From Flavobacterium xueshanense (GTDB lineage Bacteria; Bacteroidota; Bacteroidia; Flavobacteriales; Flavobacteriaceae): a DNA stretch of 64,000 bases. The notes below the pieces were generated by a model, which made no database searches, was not told the origin of the DNA, and worked only from the letters and a program-made list of their open reading frames with translations. The position numbers were made by a program, and so were the translations under genes. Shown piece after piece: positions 18,656-27,714 of the stretch. Numbering within the stretch: the stretch's first letter is position 1; each line of letters starts with the position of its first letter. The stretch spans positions 62,001 through 126,000 of the forward strand of contig NZ_FONQ01000002.1 in the NCBI RefSeq assembly GCF_900112975.1. The letters are read 5' to 3'.

Positions 18656-19096
18656 ATGAAGAACCTCCACGATATTCTCAAAAAAGAAAACTACAAAAAA
18701 GTAAAATTTAAAATTACTAAAACGCAACATCTTTTGATAAAAGCAAAAATAAATGGTGTGACAGGGAATTTTATTCTTGATACAGGAGCTTCAAACAGTT
18801 GTGTGGGATTTGAAAGTGTCGATTTATTTTTATTGGATGCAAAAAAATCAAAGACGAAAGCCGCTGGCGCAGGAGCCACCGGAATGTTTACGCAACTGGC
18901 TTTAAAAAATCAATTGCAGCTTGGTTCCTGGAAAAATTCTAATTTCGACCTCGTTATTTTTGATTTGTCTCATGTAAATGAAGCGCTAACGCAACACAAG
19001 GCCAAACCTGTTCATGGTATTATTGGCGCTGATATTTTGATGAAAGGAAAGGCGATTGTCGATTATTACAACCATTATTTGTATTTGTTAAAATAG
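18656..19096 (+). CDS. Retropepsin-like aspartic protease, single domain
   Basis: A 146-residue protein with the aspartic-protease active-site motif FILDTGASNSCVGFE at about residue 43 and the second conserved block HGIIGADILMKGKAIVDY near the C-terminus, as in bacterial clan AA single-lobe proteases that work as dimers. There is no signal peptide, so it is probably cytosolic. Its substrate is unknown. A TATCTTTG promoter element lies at 18611-18618, 37 bases upstream. A bidirectional terminator separates it from odhB. Confidence 0.85.
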   Translation: MKNLHDILKKENYKKVKFKITKTQHLLIKAKINGVTGNFILDTGASNSCVGFESVDLFLLDAKKSKTKAAGAGATGMFTQLALKNQLQLGSWKNSNFDLVIFDLSHVNEALTQHKAKPVHGIIGADILMKGKAIVDYYNHYLYLLK

Positions 19097-19098
19097 AA

Positions 19099-19128
19099 AA
19101 TCCTGTTTAGCACATACTAAACAGGATT
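19099..19128. terminator. Bidirectional terminator between the retropepsin gene and odhB
   Basis: A 12-base perfect stem (AATCCTGTTTAG/CTAAACAGGATT) with loop CACATA. T-runs or A-runs on both sides serve the two convergent genes. Confidence 0.85.
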
Positions 19129-19152
19129 CTTTTATATTCTAAAACCTTAGAA

Positions 19153-20391
19153 TTACAATTCAAACGCTTTTTTAGGATTGTTGTCTAACAATAATTCCAT
19201 TGGGTTTTCTAAAGCTTCTTTCACAGCAACTAAAAATCCAACTGACTCACGACCATCAATAATTCTGTGATCATAAGACAAAGCTACGTACATCATTGGG
19301 TGGATTTCCACTTTTCCGTTTACTGCAATTGGACGCTCAATAATGTTGTGCATTCCTAAGATTCCAGATTGTGGAGGATTGATAATTGGCGTACTCAACA
19401 TACTTCCAAAAACACCACCGTTAGTAATTGTAAAGGTTCCACCAGTCATATCATCAACTGTGATTTGTCCGTCACGTGCTTTAAGCGCTAATCGTTTAAT
19501 ATCTGCTTCAACACCACGGAAAGTTAAGTTTTCCGCATTGCGAACTACGGGAACCATTAATCCTTTTGGTCCTGAAACCGCAATTGAAATATCGCAAAAG
19601 TCGAAAGCGATCTTATGATCACCATCCATCATTGAGTTTACATCTGGGAATAATTTTAACGCTCTGGTTACTGCTTTCGTAAAGAAAGACATGTATCCTA
19701 AACCAATTCCACCGTGTTTAGCTTTGAATGCATCTTTGTATTCATTACGAATCAAGTTGATTGGCGTCATGTTTACTTCGTTAAAAGTAGTTAACATAGC
19801 CGTTTCGTTTTTAGCGGCAACTAATCTCTCAGCCACTTTACGACGCAACATCGATAATTTAGTACGTTCCGATCCACGAGAACCACCTGTAGGAGTTCCC
19901 ATTGAAGGCACAGCATTTACGGCATCGTCTTTAGTGATTCTTCCGTCTTTTCCCGTTCCGGTTATAGAAGCTGGCGCTATATTTTTTTCGTCTAATATTT
20001 TTCTTGCTGCCGGAGATGGAGTTCCTGAAGCATACGTTGCTACTGGAGCTGCCACTACCGGAGCCGCTTTTGGCGCTTCTGCTTTAACTTCAGCTTTTGG
20101 CGCTTCAACTGTTTTTGTAGCTTCAGCAACTGGTGCATCTCCAGCTGGTTTTGCTCCGGCAGTATCAATATGACACACTACTGCTCCTACTGCTACTGCA
20201 TCGCCTTCTTCTGCTTTTAAAGTAATGATTCCGCTGGCTTCTGCTGGCAATTCTAATGTTGCTTTATCAGAATCAACTTCAGCAATTGCTTGGTCTTTTT
20301 CTACATAATCTCCGTCTTTTACCAACCAAGTTGCAATTTCAACTTCCTTTATAGATTCCCCTGGTGATGGGACTTTCATTTCTAAAATCAT
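19153..20391 (-). CDS. odhB: 2-oxoglutarate dehydrogenase E2 (dihydrolipoyl succinyltransferase)
   Basis: E2 core of the 2-oxoglutarate dehydrogenase complex in the TCA cycle; transfers succinyl groups to CoA. The 412 residues run: lipoyl domain with lipoyl lysine in [14 protein letters not shown], an Ala/Pro/Glu/Lys-rich linker, an E1/E3-binding domain ([25 protein letters not shown]), and the catalytic domain with the terminal [15 protein letters not shown]. It lies 207 bases downstream of sucA on the same strand, with a dispersed hairpin repeat in the gap. Confidence 0.96.
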   Translation of the reverse strand: MILEMKVPSPGESIKEVEIATWLVKDGDYVEKDQAIAEVDSDKATLELPAEASGIITLKAEEGDAVAVGAVVCHIDTAGAKPAGDAPVAEATKTVEAPKAEVKAEAPKAAPVVAAPVATYASGTPSPAARKILDEKNIAPASITGTGKDGRITKDDAVNAVPSMGTPTGGSRGSERTKLSMLRRKVAERLVAAKNETAMLTTFNEVNMTPINLIRNEYKDAFKAKHGGIGLGYMSFFTKAVTRALKLFPDVNSMMDGDHKIAFDFCDISIAVSGPKGLMVPVVRNAENLTFRGVEADIKRLALKARDGQITVDDMTGGTFTITNGGVFGSMLSTPIINPPQSGILGMHNIIERPIAVNGKVEIHPMMYVALSYDHRIIDGRESVGFLVAVKEALENPMELLLDNNPKKAFEL

Positions 20392-20470
20392 GTTCTATTA
20401 TTTTAAATTATGAATTTTAAGTTTTAAATTGTTCTCGAACAACCTATGTTTATTGTGTGAACTGTTTTTT

Positions 20471-20599
20471 AGCCCTGATTGCAGTGAAAATCCTTTTTAT
20501 TTTTTTTGAAAAATAAAAAGATTGCAACGTAAAGCAGGTTCCTGGCTCCTAAAAATAATTATTTTAGTGAGATTACTTTGCCACGTTCCTAGCAATGAC
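20471..20599 (+). repeat. Dispersed hairpin repeat, copy 2
   Basis: Flanks AGCCCTGATTGCAGTG (20471) and GCAACGTAAAGCAGG surround a perfect 12-base inverted repeat made of A and T (20493-20504 with 20509-20520). A tail module GAGATTACTTTGCCACG followed by TTCCTAGCAATGAC (20569-20599) runs up to and shares one base with the sucA stop codon. It separates sucA from odhB. Confidence 0.8.
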
Positions 20600-23373
20600 T
20601 ATCTATATAAATTTTTATCAAAAACCATTCGCAAAGCATCGGCCTGACGGCGTTTTGCTCTTGTATAACTTCCTGCTGCCGGAGCCGCGTATGCTTTTAG
20701 TGACGCCAATCTCCATTTTACTAAATCGAAATTCATCAACATAAAGCTGTACGCTCCCATGTTTTTTGGCTCTTCTTGTGCCCAAACATAATCGTCAGCA
20801 TTTGGATATTTAGCAATAATTTCTTTTAATTGATCCACCGGCAATGGGAATAATTGTTCGATTCTAACGACCGCAACATCATTTCTACCAAGATTTTCTC
20901 TTTCGGCAGTAATATCATAATAGAATTTACCAGTACAGAAAACTAGTGTTTTCACCTCGTCTTTATTCACTGTTTGGTCATCGAATGTTTCCTGGAAAGA
21001 TCCGTTTGCAAATTCTTCAACGGTAGAAACCACTCTTGAATCACGCAACAAACTCTTTGGTGTAAAAACAATAAGCGGTTTACGGAACGTTGTTTTCATT
21101 TGTCTTCTCAACAAGTGAAAGAAATTGGCTGGCGTTGTACAATCCGCAACATACATATTATGTCTGGCGCAGAGTTGCAAATAACGCTCCATTCTAGCCG
21201 AAGAATGCTCTGCTCCTTGTCCTTCATAACCGTGAGGCAATAGTAAAACGATTCCGTTCTGGTTATTCCATTTGTCTTCTCCACAAGAGATATATTGGTC
21301 AATCATAATTTGGGCTCCATTACTGAAATCTCCAAATTGTGCTTCCCAAATGGTTAATGTATTTGGGTTTGCCAAAGCATATCCGTAATCAAATCCTAAA
21401 ACTCCGTATTCAGATAACAGTGAATTGTAGATATTGAACTTTCCAGTTGTTCCTTCTAAATTACTTAGTAAAGTTACTTCTTCTTCTGAATCTTCCACTT
21501 TTACAACGGCGTGACGGTGAGAAAATGTTCCGCGCTCCACATCTTGTCCGGAAATACGAACATCGTATCCTTCTTTTAAAAGTGAACCATACGCTAAATG
21601 TTCAGCCATAGCCCAATCCAGCTTATTCGTTTCGAAAAACATTGTTTTTCTGTCGTTGATCAGTTTTTGTATTTTGCTGATGAATTTTTTGTCTGAAGGT
21701 AAGTTACAAATTACGTTTGCTACCTCAGTAAGTCCTGCCACAGGGAAAGTAGTATCAACTTTTTTTAGCATTTCCACATCAGAAACTTGTTCAAAACCTT
21801 TCCATTCATTTTTCATGAACGGTGTGATGATAGTTAAATCTTTTTTACGGGATTCTTCTAAGTTTATCTCCAAGTTTGATTTGTATTCTTGCTCCAATCC
21901 TTTTACAAAAGTGGAATCAATTACTCCCTCAGCAAGTAATTTCTCCATATAAATGTCCCTTGGATTTTTGTGCTTGGCAATAATTTTATACAATACCGGT
22001 TGGGTAAAACGAGGCTCATCACCTTCGTTATGTCCGTATTTTCTATATCCTAATAAATCTATAAACACATCGCGACCAAATTGCATTCTGTAATCCAATG
22101 CAAATGACATTGCGTGAACTACGGCTTCCGCATCATCCGCATTTACGTGTAATACCGGTGAAAGTGTTACTTTGGCAACATCCGTGCAATACGTAGAAGA
22201 ACGCGCATCAAGGTAATTAGTTGTAAATCCTACTTGATTATTGATTACAATATGAATTGTACCACCGGTTTTATAACCGTCTAGTTGTGCCATTTGCACT
22301 ATTTCATAAAGAATTCCCTGAGCAGCAATTGCGGCGTCTCCGTGAACGGCGATTGGCAATACTTTTGAGAAATCGTTAGGAAAATATTTGTCTTGTTTTG
22401 CTCTTGTGATTCCTTCAATTACTGCACCTACAGTTTCTAGATGCGAAGGATTTGGCGCTAAATTGATATTAATTTTTTTACCAGTACTAGTAACTTTATC
22501 AGCTGTAAGTCCTAAATGGTATTTTACGTCTCCGTCGAAATATTCCTGGTCGTAATCTTTACCATCAAACTCTCCAAATATGTCTTGGGTTGATTTGCCA
22601 AAAATATTGGCCAAAATATTCAATCGGCCACGATGTGCCATTCCCATTACAAATTGTTCCACTCCTTTTTCAGCTGCTTTTTCTATTAAAGCATCTAAAG
22701 CCGGAATGATTGATTCTCCACCTTCCAAAGAAAAACGTTTTTGACCTACATATTTTGTATGCAAGAAGTTTTCAAAAGAAACGGCTTGGTTCAGTTTATT
22801 CAGAATTGATTTTTTTTCATCCAAAGAAAATTTAGGCTGATTATCATTGACACCTAACTTTTTCTGAATCCACTCCACTACTTCCGGTTTACGGATATAC
22901 ATATATTCCACCCCAATGTGCTGGCAGTATATTGTATCAAGATGTGTTATGATTTCCTGAAGCGTGCAAGGCTGAATATTAATCACCTTTGCAGCATCAA
23001 AAATAGTGTATAAATCTGCGGAGGAAAGTCCGAAATTTGTGATTTCTAACGTTGGTGATGACATACGTCTTTCTCGAACCGGATTCGTTTTAGTAAACAA
23101 ATGACCGCGAGAGCGATACCCATCTATTAATTTCAATACGTTGAATTCTTTTTGAAGCTTTTCAGAGATCAAACTTACATCCGTATTATTAGAGGCAAAA
23201 TTCGCTATTTGTTCCACAGGGTTTTCCTCATTGTAAGTTGTCATCCCAAAGTCAAAACCTTGAAAAAAACTTCTCCAACTTGGCTCGACGCTATCTGGAT
23301 TCTCTAAATATTGATCGTATAATTGTGCGAAAAATTCTGTGTGTGCTGCGTTTAAAAATGAAAACCTATCCAT
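20599..23373 (-). CDS. sucA: 2-oxoglutarate dehydrogenase E1
   Basis: Thiamine-diphosphate-dependent decarboxylase that starts the 2-oxoglutarate dehydrogenase reaction. The 924 residues show FLHTKYVGQKRFSLEGGES, GMAHRGRLNILANIFGK, AVHGDAAIAAQGILYE, TIHIVINNQVGFTT (cofactor region), YRKYGHNEGDEPRFTQP and the transketolase-like C-terminal half (FSHRHAVVK; WEAQFGDFSNGAQIMIDQYI). Length is normal. A TACTTTTG promoter element with TTA 19 bases further up lies about 40 bases before the start. The gene after it is odhB. Confidence 0.97.
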   Translation of the reverse strand: MDRFSFLNAAHTEFFAQLYDQYLENPDSVEPSWRSFFQGFDFGMTTYNEENPVEQIANFASNNTDVSLISEKLQKEFNVLKLIDGYRSRGHLFTKTNPVRERRMSSPTLEITNFGLSSADLYTIFDAAKVINIQPCTLQEIITHLDTIYCQHIGVEYMYIRKPEVVEWIQKKLGVNDNQPKFSLDEKKSILNKLNQAVSFENFLHTKYVGQKRFSLEGGESIIPALDALIEKAAEKGVEQFVMGMAHRGRLNILANIFGKSTQDIFGEFDGKDYDQEYFDGDVKYHLGLTADKVTSTGKKININLAPNPSHLETVGAVIEGITRAKQDKYFPNDFSKVLPIAVHGDAAIAAQGILYEIVQMAQLDGYKTGGTIHIVINNQVGFTTNYLDARSSTYCTDVAKVTLSPVLHVNADDAEAVVHAMSFALDYRMQFGRDVFIDLLGYRKYGHNEGDEPRFTQPVLYKIIAKHKNPRDIYMEKLLAEGVIDSTFVKGLEQEYKSNLEINLEESRKKDLTIITPFMKNEWKGFEQVSDVEMLKKVDTTFPVAGLTEVANVICNLPSDKKFISKIQKLINDRKTMFFETNKLDWAMAEHLAYGSLLKEGYDVRISGQDVERGTFSHRHAVVKVEDSEEEVTLLSNLEGTTGKFNIYNSLLSEYGVLGFDYGYALANPNTLTIWEAQFGDFSNGAQIMIDQYISCGEDKWNNQNGIVLLLPHGYEGQGAEHSSARMERYLQLCARHNMYVADCTTPANFFHLLRRQMKTTFRKPLIVFTPKSLLRDSRVVSTVEEFANGSFQETFDDQTVNKDEVKTLVFCTGKFYYDITAERENLGRNDVAVVRIEQLFPLPVDQLKEIIAKYPNADDYVWAQEEPKNMGAYSFMLMNFDLVKWRLASLKAYAAPAAGSYTRAKRRQADALRMVFDKNLYR

Positions 23374-23492
23374 AATATTTAGTGAATATACCTTTTTTGT
23401 TAAAATAGTCTTGCAAAAGTACGATAATACAATAAATTTATAATTTAATTTAAGATACTTTTACATTGAATATTGTTAAAAAACTAAAACTT

Positions 23493-24035
23493 ATGACTAA
23501 GAATTGCTTTTTGAAGGAATCCAAATCATTTTTCACACTAATTGCCGTTTTTTTTTCATGTTGCTTATTTGCACAACAAGATGATTTGCAATCAGAAACG
23601 GAGAATGAATTTTGGAGAAATGTCCAATTTGGAGGCGGAATTGGTTTAGGATTTGGTTCCGGTTATACTGATATCTCTTTGGCGCCCAGTGCTATTTATA
23701 ATTTCAATAAATACGTGGCTTTTGGTGTTGGTGCGCAATATAAATACTTAAAGCAAAAGGATTATTACGCTTCGCATTTGTATGGGGGAAGTTTAATCGG
23801 ATTGTTAAATCCAATAAATCAAATCCAACTTTCGGCTGAACTCGAACAATTAAGAGTCAATGTAAATTTGGATGGGTCCAATAGCAATTCACAAGATTAT
23901 TGGAATACCGGATTATTTATTGGTGCCGGTTACCGATCCGGAAATGCGACAATTGGCGCCCGTTATAATGTTTTGAACGATAAAAACAATATTTACGGCA
24001 GTGCCTTTATGCCATTCTTCAGAATGTATTTTTAA
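23493..24035 (+). CDS. Small outer-membrane beta-barrel protein divergent from sucA
   Basis: From the ATG at 23493 it encodes 180 residues: a hydrophobic signal (FFTLIAVFFSCCLFAQ), then glycine-rich alternating strands (VQFGGGIGLGFGSGYTDIS; YVAFGVGAQYKYL; TGLFIGAGYR; ATIGARYNVL) ending in FMPFFRMYF, a terminal aromatic as in outer-membrane barrels. A TTG at 23466 is a possible earlier start. Homologues next to sucA in related genomes are, as I recall, often labelled alpha-ketoglutarate decarboxylase. The sequence shows no enzyme motif to support that name, which probably spread from the neighbour. Confidence 0.75.
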   Translation: MTKNCFLKESKSFFTLIAVFFSCCLFAQQDDLQSETENEFWRNVQFGGGIGLGFGSGYTDISLAPSAIYNFNKYVAFGVGAQYKYLKQKDYYASHLYGGSLIGLLNPINQIQLSAELEQLRVNVNLDGSNSNSQDYWNTGLFIGAGYRSGNATIGARYNVLNDKNNIYGSAFMPFFRMYF

Positions 24036-24044
24036 TTATCTGCT

Positions 24045-25376
24045 ATGAAAAAAACCTTTCAATTATTCTGTATATTGTTTGTAAGTTACAGTTTTGCTCA
24101 AAATAATATATTACAATCTGGCCCTATGGTGGGTTATTGCGAAATGACGGAGGCGGTGATTTGGCTTCAAACCAACAGAAAAGCTTCGGTGAAAATAGCT
24201 TATTTTGCCCTTGACAATCCTAGCAAAATTTTCTATTCTGAGGTCTATTCGTCTTCAAAAGAAGTTGGCTTCACGCACCATATTATTTTAGATCAATTAA
24301 GTCCCGGAAAAAAATATAAGTATGAGGTTCTCATAAATGACAAAAAAATCATGTTGCCATACGAAACTTCTTTTTCATCAAAAAAATTATGGGAGTGGCG
24401 CGAAGATGCTCCTGATTTTACAGTAGCAATTGGGAGTTGTTCCTATTTTAACGAAACTCCTTTGGACAGACCGGGAAAAGCCTATGGAAGTGAGTATGGA
24501 ATTTTTGAAAGTATTGCCAAAAAAAATCCAGAAATTATGATATGGAGTGGCGACAATATTTATCTCAGAGAAGCGGATTGGGATAGTAAAACTGGGATTT
24601 ATCATCGCTATACTCATTCAAGGTCAATAAAAGAAATACAGCCTTTGCTGGCAAAAACACAGAATTTTGCCATTTGGGATGACCATGATTTTGGTCCGGA
24701 TGATAGCGATGGCAGTTTTTACAACAAATTTCTGACTCAAAAAGCGTTTAAAGATTTCTGGGCAAATAAAAGTTACGGCATGAATTCAGCGCAAAACGAA
24801 GGTATTTATTCGACCTTTAGCTGGGGTGACGCTCAATTCTTTTTATTGGATGACCGGTTTTTCAAAACTCCAAACAACAGAATCACCGGCGAAAGAACAG
24901 TTTTAGGAAACACACAATTAGAATGGCTGATTAATGCCTTAAGCTTTTCCAAAGCCAGTTTTAAAATAATTGTAATTGGCGGGCAAGTATTAAATTCAGT
25001 GGCAGAAAAAGAAAACTACAGCAATTATCCTAAAGAGAAAGAACGATTGTTAAAAGAAATTCTTGATAATAAAATAAAGGGCATTCTGTTTATAAGCGGT
25101 GACCGACATTTTACTGAATTCTCTGAGGTTCCTCGAGACAATACCTATCCGTTATACGACTGGACTGTTTCGCCGTTAACTTCTGGCGTTGCATCTGAAA
25201 ATATCTTAAAGGAAAACAACATTTACAGAATAAAAGGCAGTTTGATTGCGCAACATAATTTTGGAACCCTTTCTTTTTTAGGTTCAAAAGAAAATCGCCA
25301 AATGAAATTAACTGTTTTTGATACTGCAGGAATTGAATTATGGAATAAAACAATCTCAAAAAAAGACTTACAATAA
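24045..25376 (+). CDS. PhoD-like alkaline phosphatase / phosphodiesterase, secreted
   Basis: A 443-residue exported metallophosphoesterase. It has a signal peptide (MKKTFQLFCILFVSYSFAQ), an N-terminal fibronectin-like domain (residues 20-115) and the PhoD catalytic domain with IGSCSYF, IMIWSGDNIYLREADW, FAIWDDHDFGPDDSDG and LFISGDRHFTEFSE as metal and phosphate ligands. It starts nine bases after the preceding barrel gene and is probably cotranscribed with it. Likely role: phosphate release from phosphodiesters or phosphoproteins outside the cytoplasm. It ends flush with the convergent next gene. Confidence 0.92.
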   Translation: MKKTFQLFCILFVSYSFAQNNILQSGPMVGYCEMTEAVIWLQTNRKASVKIAYFALDNPSKIFYSEVYSSSKEVGFTHHIILDQLSPGKKYKYEVLINDKKIMLPYETSFSSKKLWEWREDAPDFTVAIGSCSYFNETPLDRPGKAYGSEYGIFESIAKKNPEIMIWSGDNIYLREADWDSKTGIYHRYTHSRSIKEIQPLLAKTQNFAIWDDHDFGPDDSDGSFYNKFLTQKAFKDFWANKSYGMNSAQNEGIYSTFSWGDAQFFLLDDRFFKTPNNRITGERTVLGNTQLEWLINALSFSKASFKIIVIGGQVLNSVAEKENYSNYPKEKERLLKEILDNKIKGILFISGDRHFTEFSEVPRDNTYPLYDWTVSPLTSGVASENILKENNIYRIKGSLIAQHNFGTLSFLGSKENRQMKLTVFDTAGIELWNKTISKKDLQ

Positions 25377-25727
25377 CTAATACTTGTTCCTAAACCACAC
25401 TTTTTGCCATTCTCTTTTTAGAATTAAAAAAGATACCTGTTCGGCAAGAACTACTAAATCTGATCCGTCCAGTTTTTTTATTTCTTCTTCAGAAACATCA
25501 ATTATGTAAAGTAAATTGAGGTATTCGGCAAACTTGTATTGAATGAGTCGATAGATTTTTTCATGCAATAGCAACTTCAATTCGTCAGGTGTACTATTCA
25601 AAGAACAATCAATTGCTTCGTTAGCGAGATTGAAATCCTTATTCATTTGTTCGATTAATTTCAAATATAAGTTTTCGCCTTCTGCTTCAGTAAGTAGTAA
25701 ATCGGTATTTTTTGGAACTATAAACAT
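25377..25727 (-). CDS. Conserved hypothetical protein, cytosolic, alpha-helical
   Basis: A 116-residue protein without signal or membrane segment, rich in Glu, Leu and Lys; most of it reads as amphipathic helix (GENLYLKLIEQMNKDFNLAN, ELKLLLHEKIYRLIQYKFAE, EVSFL-like LAEQVSFLILKREW). I do not recognise a named domain. Its stop directly abuts the stop of the PhoD gene. It lies 133 bases downstream of the polyprenyl synthase gene on the same strand and could be cotranscribed with it. Confidence 0.7.
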   Translation of the reverse strand: MFIVPKNTDLLLTEAEGENLYLKLIEQMNKDFNLANEAIDCSLNSTPDELKLLLHEKIYRLIQYKFAEYLNLLYIIDVSEEEIKKLDGSDLVVLAEQVSFLILKREWQKVWFRNKY

Positions 25728-25860
25728 ATCTTTAAAATTTCAATGGCAATATCAATAGCAATTTTCAATATTGTTGTTATGGTACAATTTACTTTTTGTT
25801 AATTTTAAATATCAACTTTCAAAGTCAACGTTGCTATTGATTTTTGAAATTGAAATTGAA

Positions 25861-26835
25861 TTACACTTTCCTTCCCATTAAATTTTCACCAAAAGCTTTC
25901 AGCATTTCTTTTTTATCGGTACCAATATTCATTTTATCTAAAGTACGGAAAGCCTTCAAAGTAAAATCCTGAATCGCATCCTGCGTTGCCTTTGACGCAC
26001 CAGAACTATTAAAAAGCACTTTCACTCTCTCTATTTTATTGGTATTATCTTCAGGCTGAACTGAAAACAAGCTTCTCAATTCTTTTGCTTCCTCATCTTT
26101 TGAAAAATCAACTGCTTTGAGATATAAATATGTTTTTTTGTTTTCGATGATATCTCCTCCTACTTGTTTTCCAAAGGTTTCTGGATTTCCAAAAGCATCT
26201 AGAAAATCATCCTGTAATTGAAAAGCCAACCCTAAATTGAGTCCGAAATCATAAATCAAATTTGCGTTTTCTTCAGAGGTCTCCGCAATAATTGCCCCCA
26301 TTTTCATGGCTGCAGCTACTAAAACAGCAGTTTTATATTCAATCATTTTCAAGTATTCCGAAATAGTAACATCATTACGCTCTTCAAAATCAACATCCCA
26401 TTGTTGACCTTCACAAACTTGGAGTGCAGTTTTGCTGAAGAGTTTAGCTAAAGCTTTAAAAATAATTGGTTCGTACTGTTCGAAATATTGGTATGCTAAA
26501 ATCAGCATTGCATCACCCGATAAAATCCCCGTGTTCAAATTCCATTTTTCATGAACCGTTTCATGCCCTCTTCGCAAAGGCGCATCATCCATAATATCAT
26601 CATGTACCAGCGAAAAATTATGAAAAACCTCAACAGCCAAAGCCGCCGGTAACGCTTTTTTATAATCTGCGTCAAAAACCTCAGCACTCATTAATGTAAG
26701 TACTGGACGCATTCGTTTACCGCCAAGATCTAATATATAATGTATAGGCTCATATAAATTTCTAGGTTCTTTGGTTTCATATTGTGATTGCAAATAATCC
26801 GAAAGGAACTCCTGATACTGGTAAATAGAATGCAT
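25861..26835 (-). CDS. Polyprenyl diphosphate synthase family protein
   Basis: Trans-isoprenyl diphosphate synthase, 324 residues, making the isoprenoid chain for quinones or carotenoids from IPP and an allylic diphosphate. The two aspartate-rich motifs are present: FARM in HDDIMDDAPLRRG (with the usual GGKRMRP upstream and LVHD before it) and SARM in FQLQDDFLDAFG. Exact chain length cannot be told from motifs with confidence. It is divergent from the yceI gene, whose product family binds isoprenoid quinones; the two starts are about 210 bases apart. Confidence 0.92.
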   Translation of the reverse strand: MHSIYQYQEFLSDYLQSQYETKEPRNLYEPIHYILDLGGKRMRPVLTLMSAEVFDADYKKALPAALAVEVFHNFSLVHDDIMDDAPLRRGHETVHEKWNLNTGILSGDAMLILAYQYFEQYEPIIFKALAKLFSKTALQVCEGQQWDVDFEERNDVTISEYLKMIEYKTAVLVAAAMKMGAIIAETSEENANLIYDFGLNLGLAFQLQDDFLDAFGNPETFGKQVGGDIIENKKTYLYLKAVDFSKDEEAKELRSLFSVQPEDNTNKIERVKVLFNSSGASKATQDAIQDFTLKAFRTLDKMNIGTDKKEMLKAFGENLMGRKV

Positions 26836-26923
26836 AAAATAAATTTTTTGGCTAATTTACAGTATTCAATTTGCATTACAAACTCCGTTTCATTATCAAA
26901 TGTTAAATAAATCAAAATACGTT

Positions 26924-26951
26924 GGAAACTATTTTGGTATTCAAAGTTTCC
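26924..26951. promoter_or_regulatory. Putative TetR operator at the yceI promoter
   Basis: GGAAACTATT, eight bases, CAAAGTTTCC: an inverted repeat with 8 of 10 positions matching the perfect version at 27612-27639 upstream of the tetR gene. It covers the -33 element of the yceI promoter and ends five bases before the TACATTTG element, exactly as at the tetR promoter. Confidence 0.7.
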
Positions 26952-26963
26952 ATCTTACATTTG
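26934..26963 (+). promoter_or_regulatory. Bacteroidetes-type promoter for yceI
   Basis: TTG (26934-26936), 19 bases, TACATTTG (26956-26963): a full consensus match. It lies inside the longer open frame that begins at 26922, which argues for the downstream ATG at 27048 as the true start. Confidence 0.85.
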
Positions 26964-27047
26964 CAGTCGAATTTAACCGTTCAAAGCCTAACAGAATTTT
27001 TTGAGCGGTTGTACGAATCGATTAAATTTTTAATACACCCGAGAATT

Positions 27048-27569
27048 ATGAAAACTAAATGGACAATTGACTCGAATCAATCTGATGTTCTGATTAAAAT
27101 GAGACACTCTATAATTGCTTATTTAGCGGGTACAATCAACAAATTCAGCGGACACATAGACATAGAAAATAATGAAATTGAAGACGCATCGATTGAGTTT
27201 TCTTTGGATGTAAACAACAAAGACACTAAACTGGAACAAATTGACACGCATTTAAAAATTAATGATTTATTTAATGTCAACGAATATCCAATCATCAGCT
27301 TTAAGTCGACTTCATTCGAAAAAGTAAATAAGAATATCAATTTTTTAAAAGGAAATCTGACTATCAAAAACATTACTAAAGCAGTTGAACTAGATGCGGA
27401 ATTCATTGGAATCAATGCTTACAATGGGGATCAAAAGGCAGGATTTGAAATAACCGGAAAAATTAACCGTAAAGATTTTGGGCTAACCTTTAATTCATTC
27501 ACTCAAACTAGCGGATTAGCTCTGGGTCAGGATATTAAACTGATTGCCAATTTAGAATTTACCGTTTAA
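27048..27569 (+). CDS. YceI-family lipid/isoprenoid-binding protein
   Basis: A 173-residue lipocalin-like beta-barrel of the YceI family: WTIDSNQSDVLIKMRHSI at the start, then INKFSGHIDIENNEIEDASI, DTHLKINDLFNVNEYPIISF, NLTIKNITKAVELDAEF and ITGKINRKDFGLTF. Family knowledge: YceI proteins bind long isoprenoids such as quinones or other amphiphiles. No signal peptide is seen from this start, so it is predicted to be cytosolic. It has its own promoter overlapped by an operator shared with the downstream tetR efflux operon. Confidence 0.92.
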   Translation: MKTKWTIDSNQSDVLIKMRHSIIAYLAGTINKFSGHIDIENNEIEDASIEFSLDVNNKDTKLEQIDTHLKINDLFNVNEYPIISFKSTSFEKVNKNINFLKGNLTIKNITKAVELDAEFIGINAYNGDQKAGFEITGKINRKDFGLTFNSFTQTSGLALGQDIKLIANLEFTV

Positions 27570-27611
27570 AACTTCAACCGTAGTCGAATGTTAAATAATT
27601 ACAAAATTAAT

Positions 27612-27639
27612 GGAAACTATTTCAGTGCTAATAGTTTCC
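27612..27639. promoter_or_regulatory. Putative autoregulatory TetR operator
   Basis: Perfect inverted repeat GGAAACTATT-N8-AATAGTTTCC. A TACATTTG promoter element follows at 27644-27651, five bases after the operator. The site is repeated with the same geometry upstream of yceI at 26924-26951. Confidence 0.8.
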
Positions 27640-27714
27640 TTTGTACATTTGTACTCCATTTTCAAACTTAATTAATTGATTTAAAGCATAATAAACTATT
27701 TCAGATTACAAAAA

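Noticed and set aside
26922-27047. 42-codon N-terminal extension of YceI
   Set aside because: The promoter and operator lie inside it, and the YceI family begins at the ATG at 27048.
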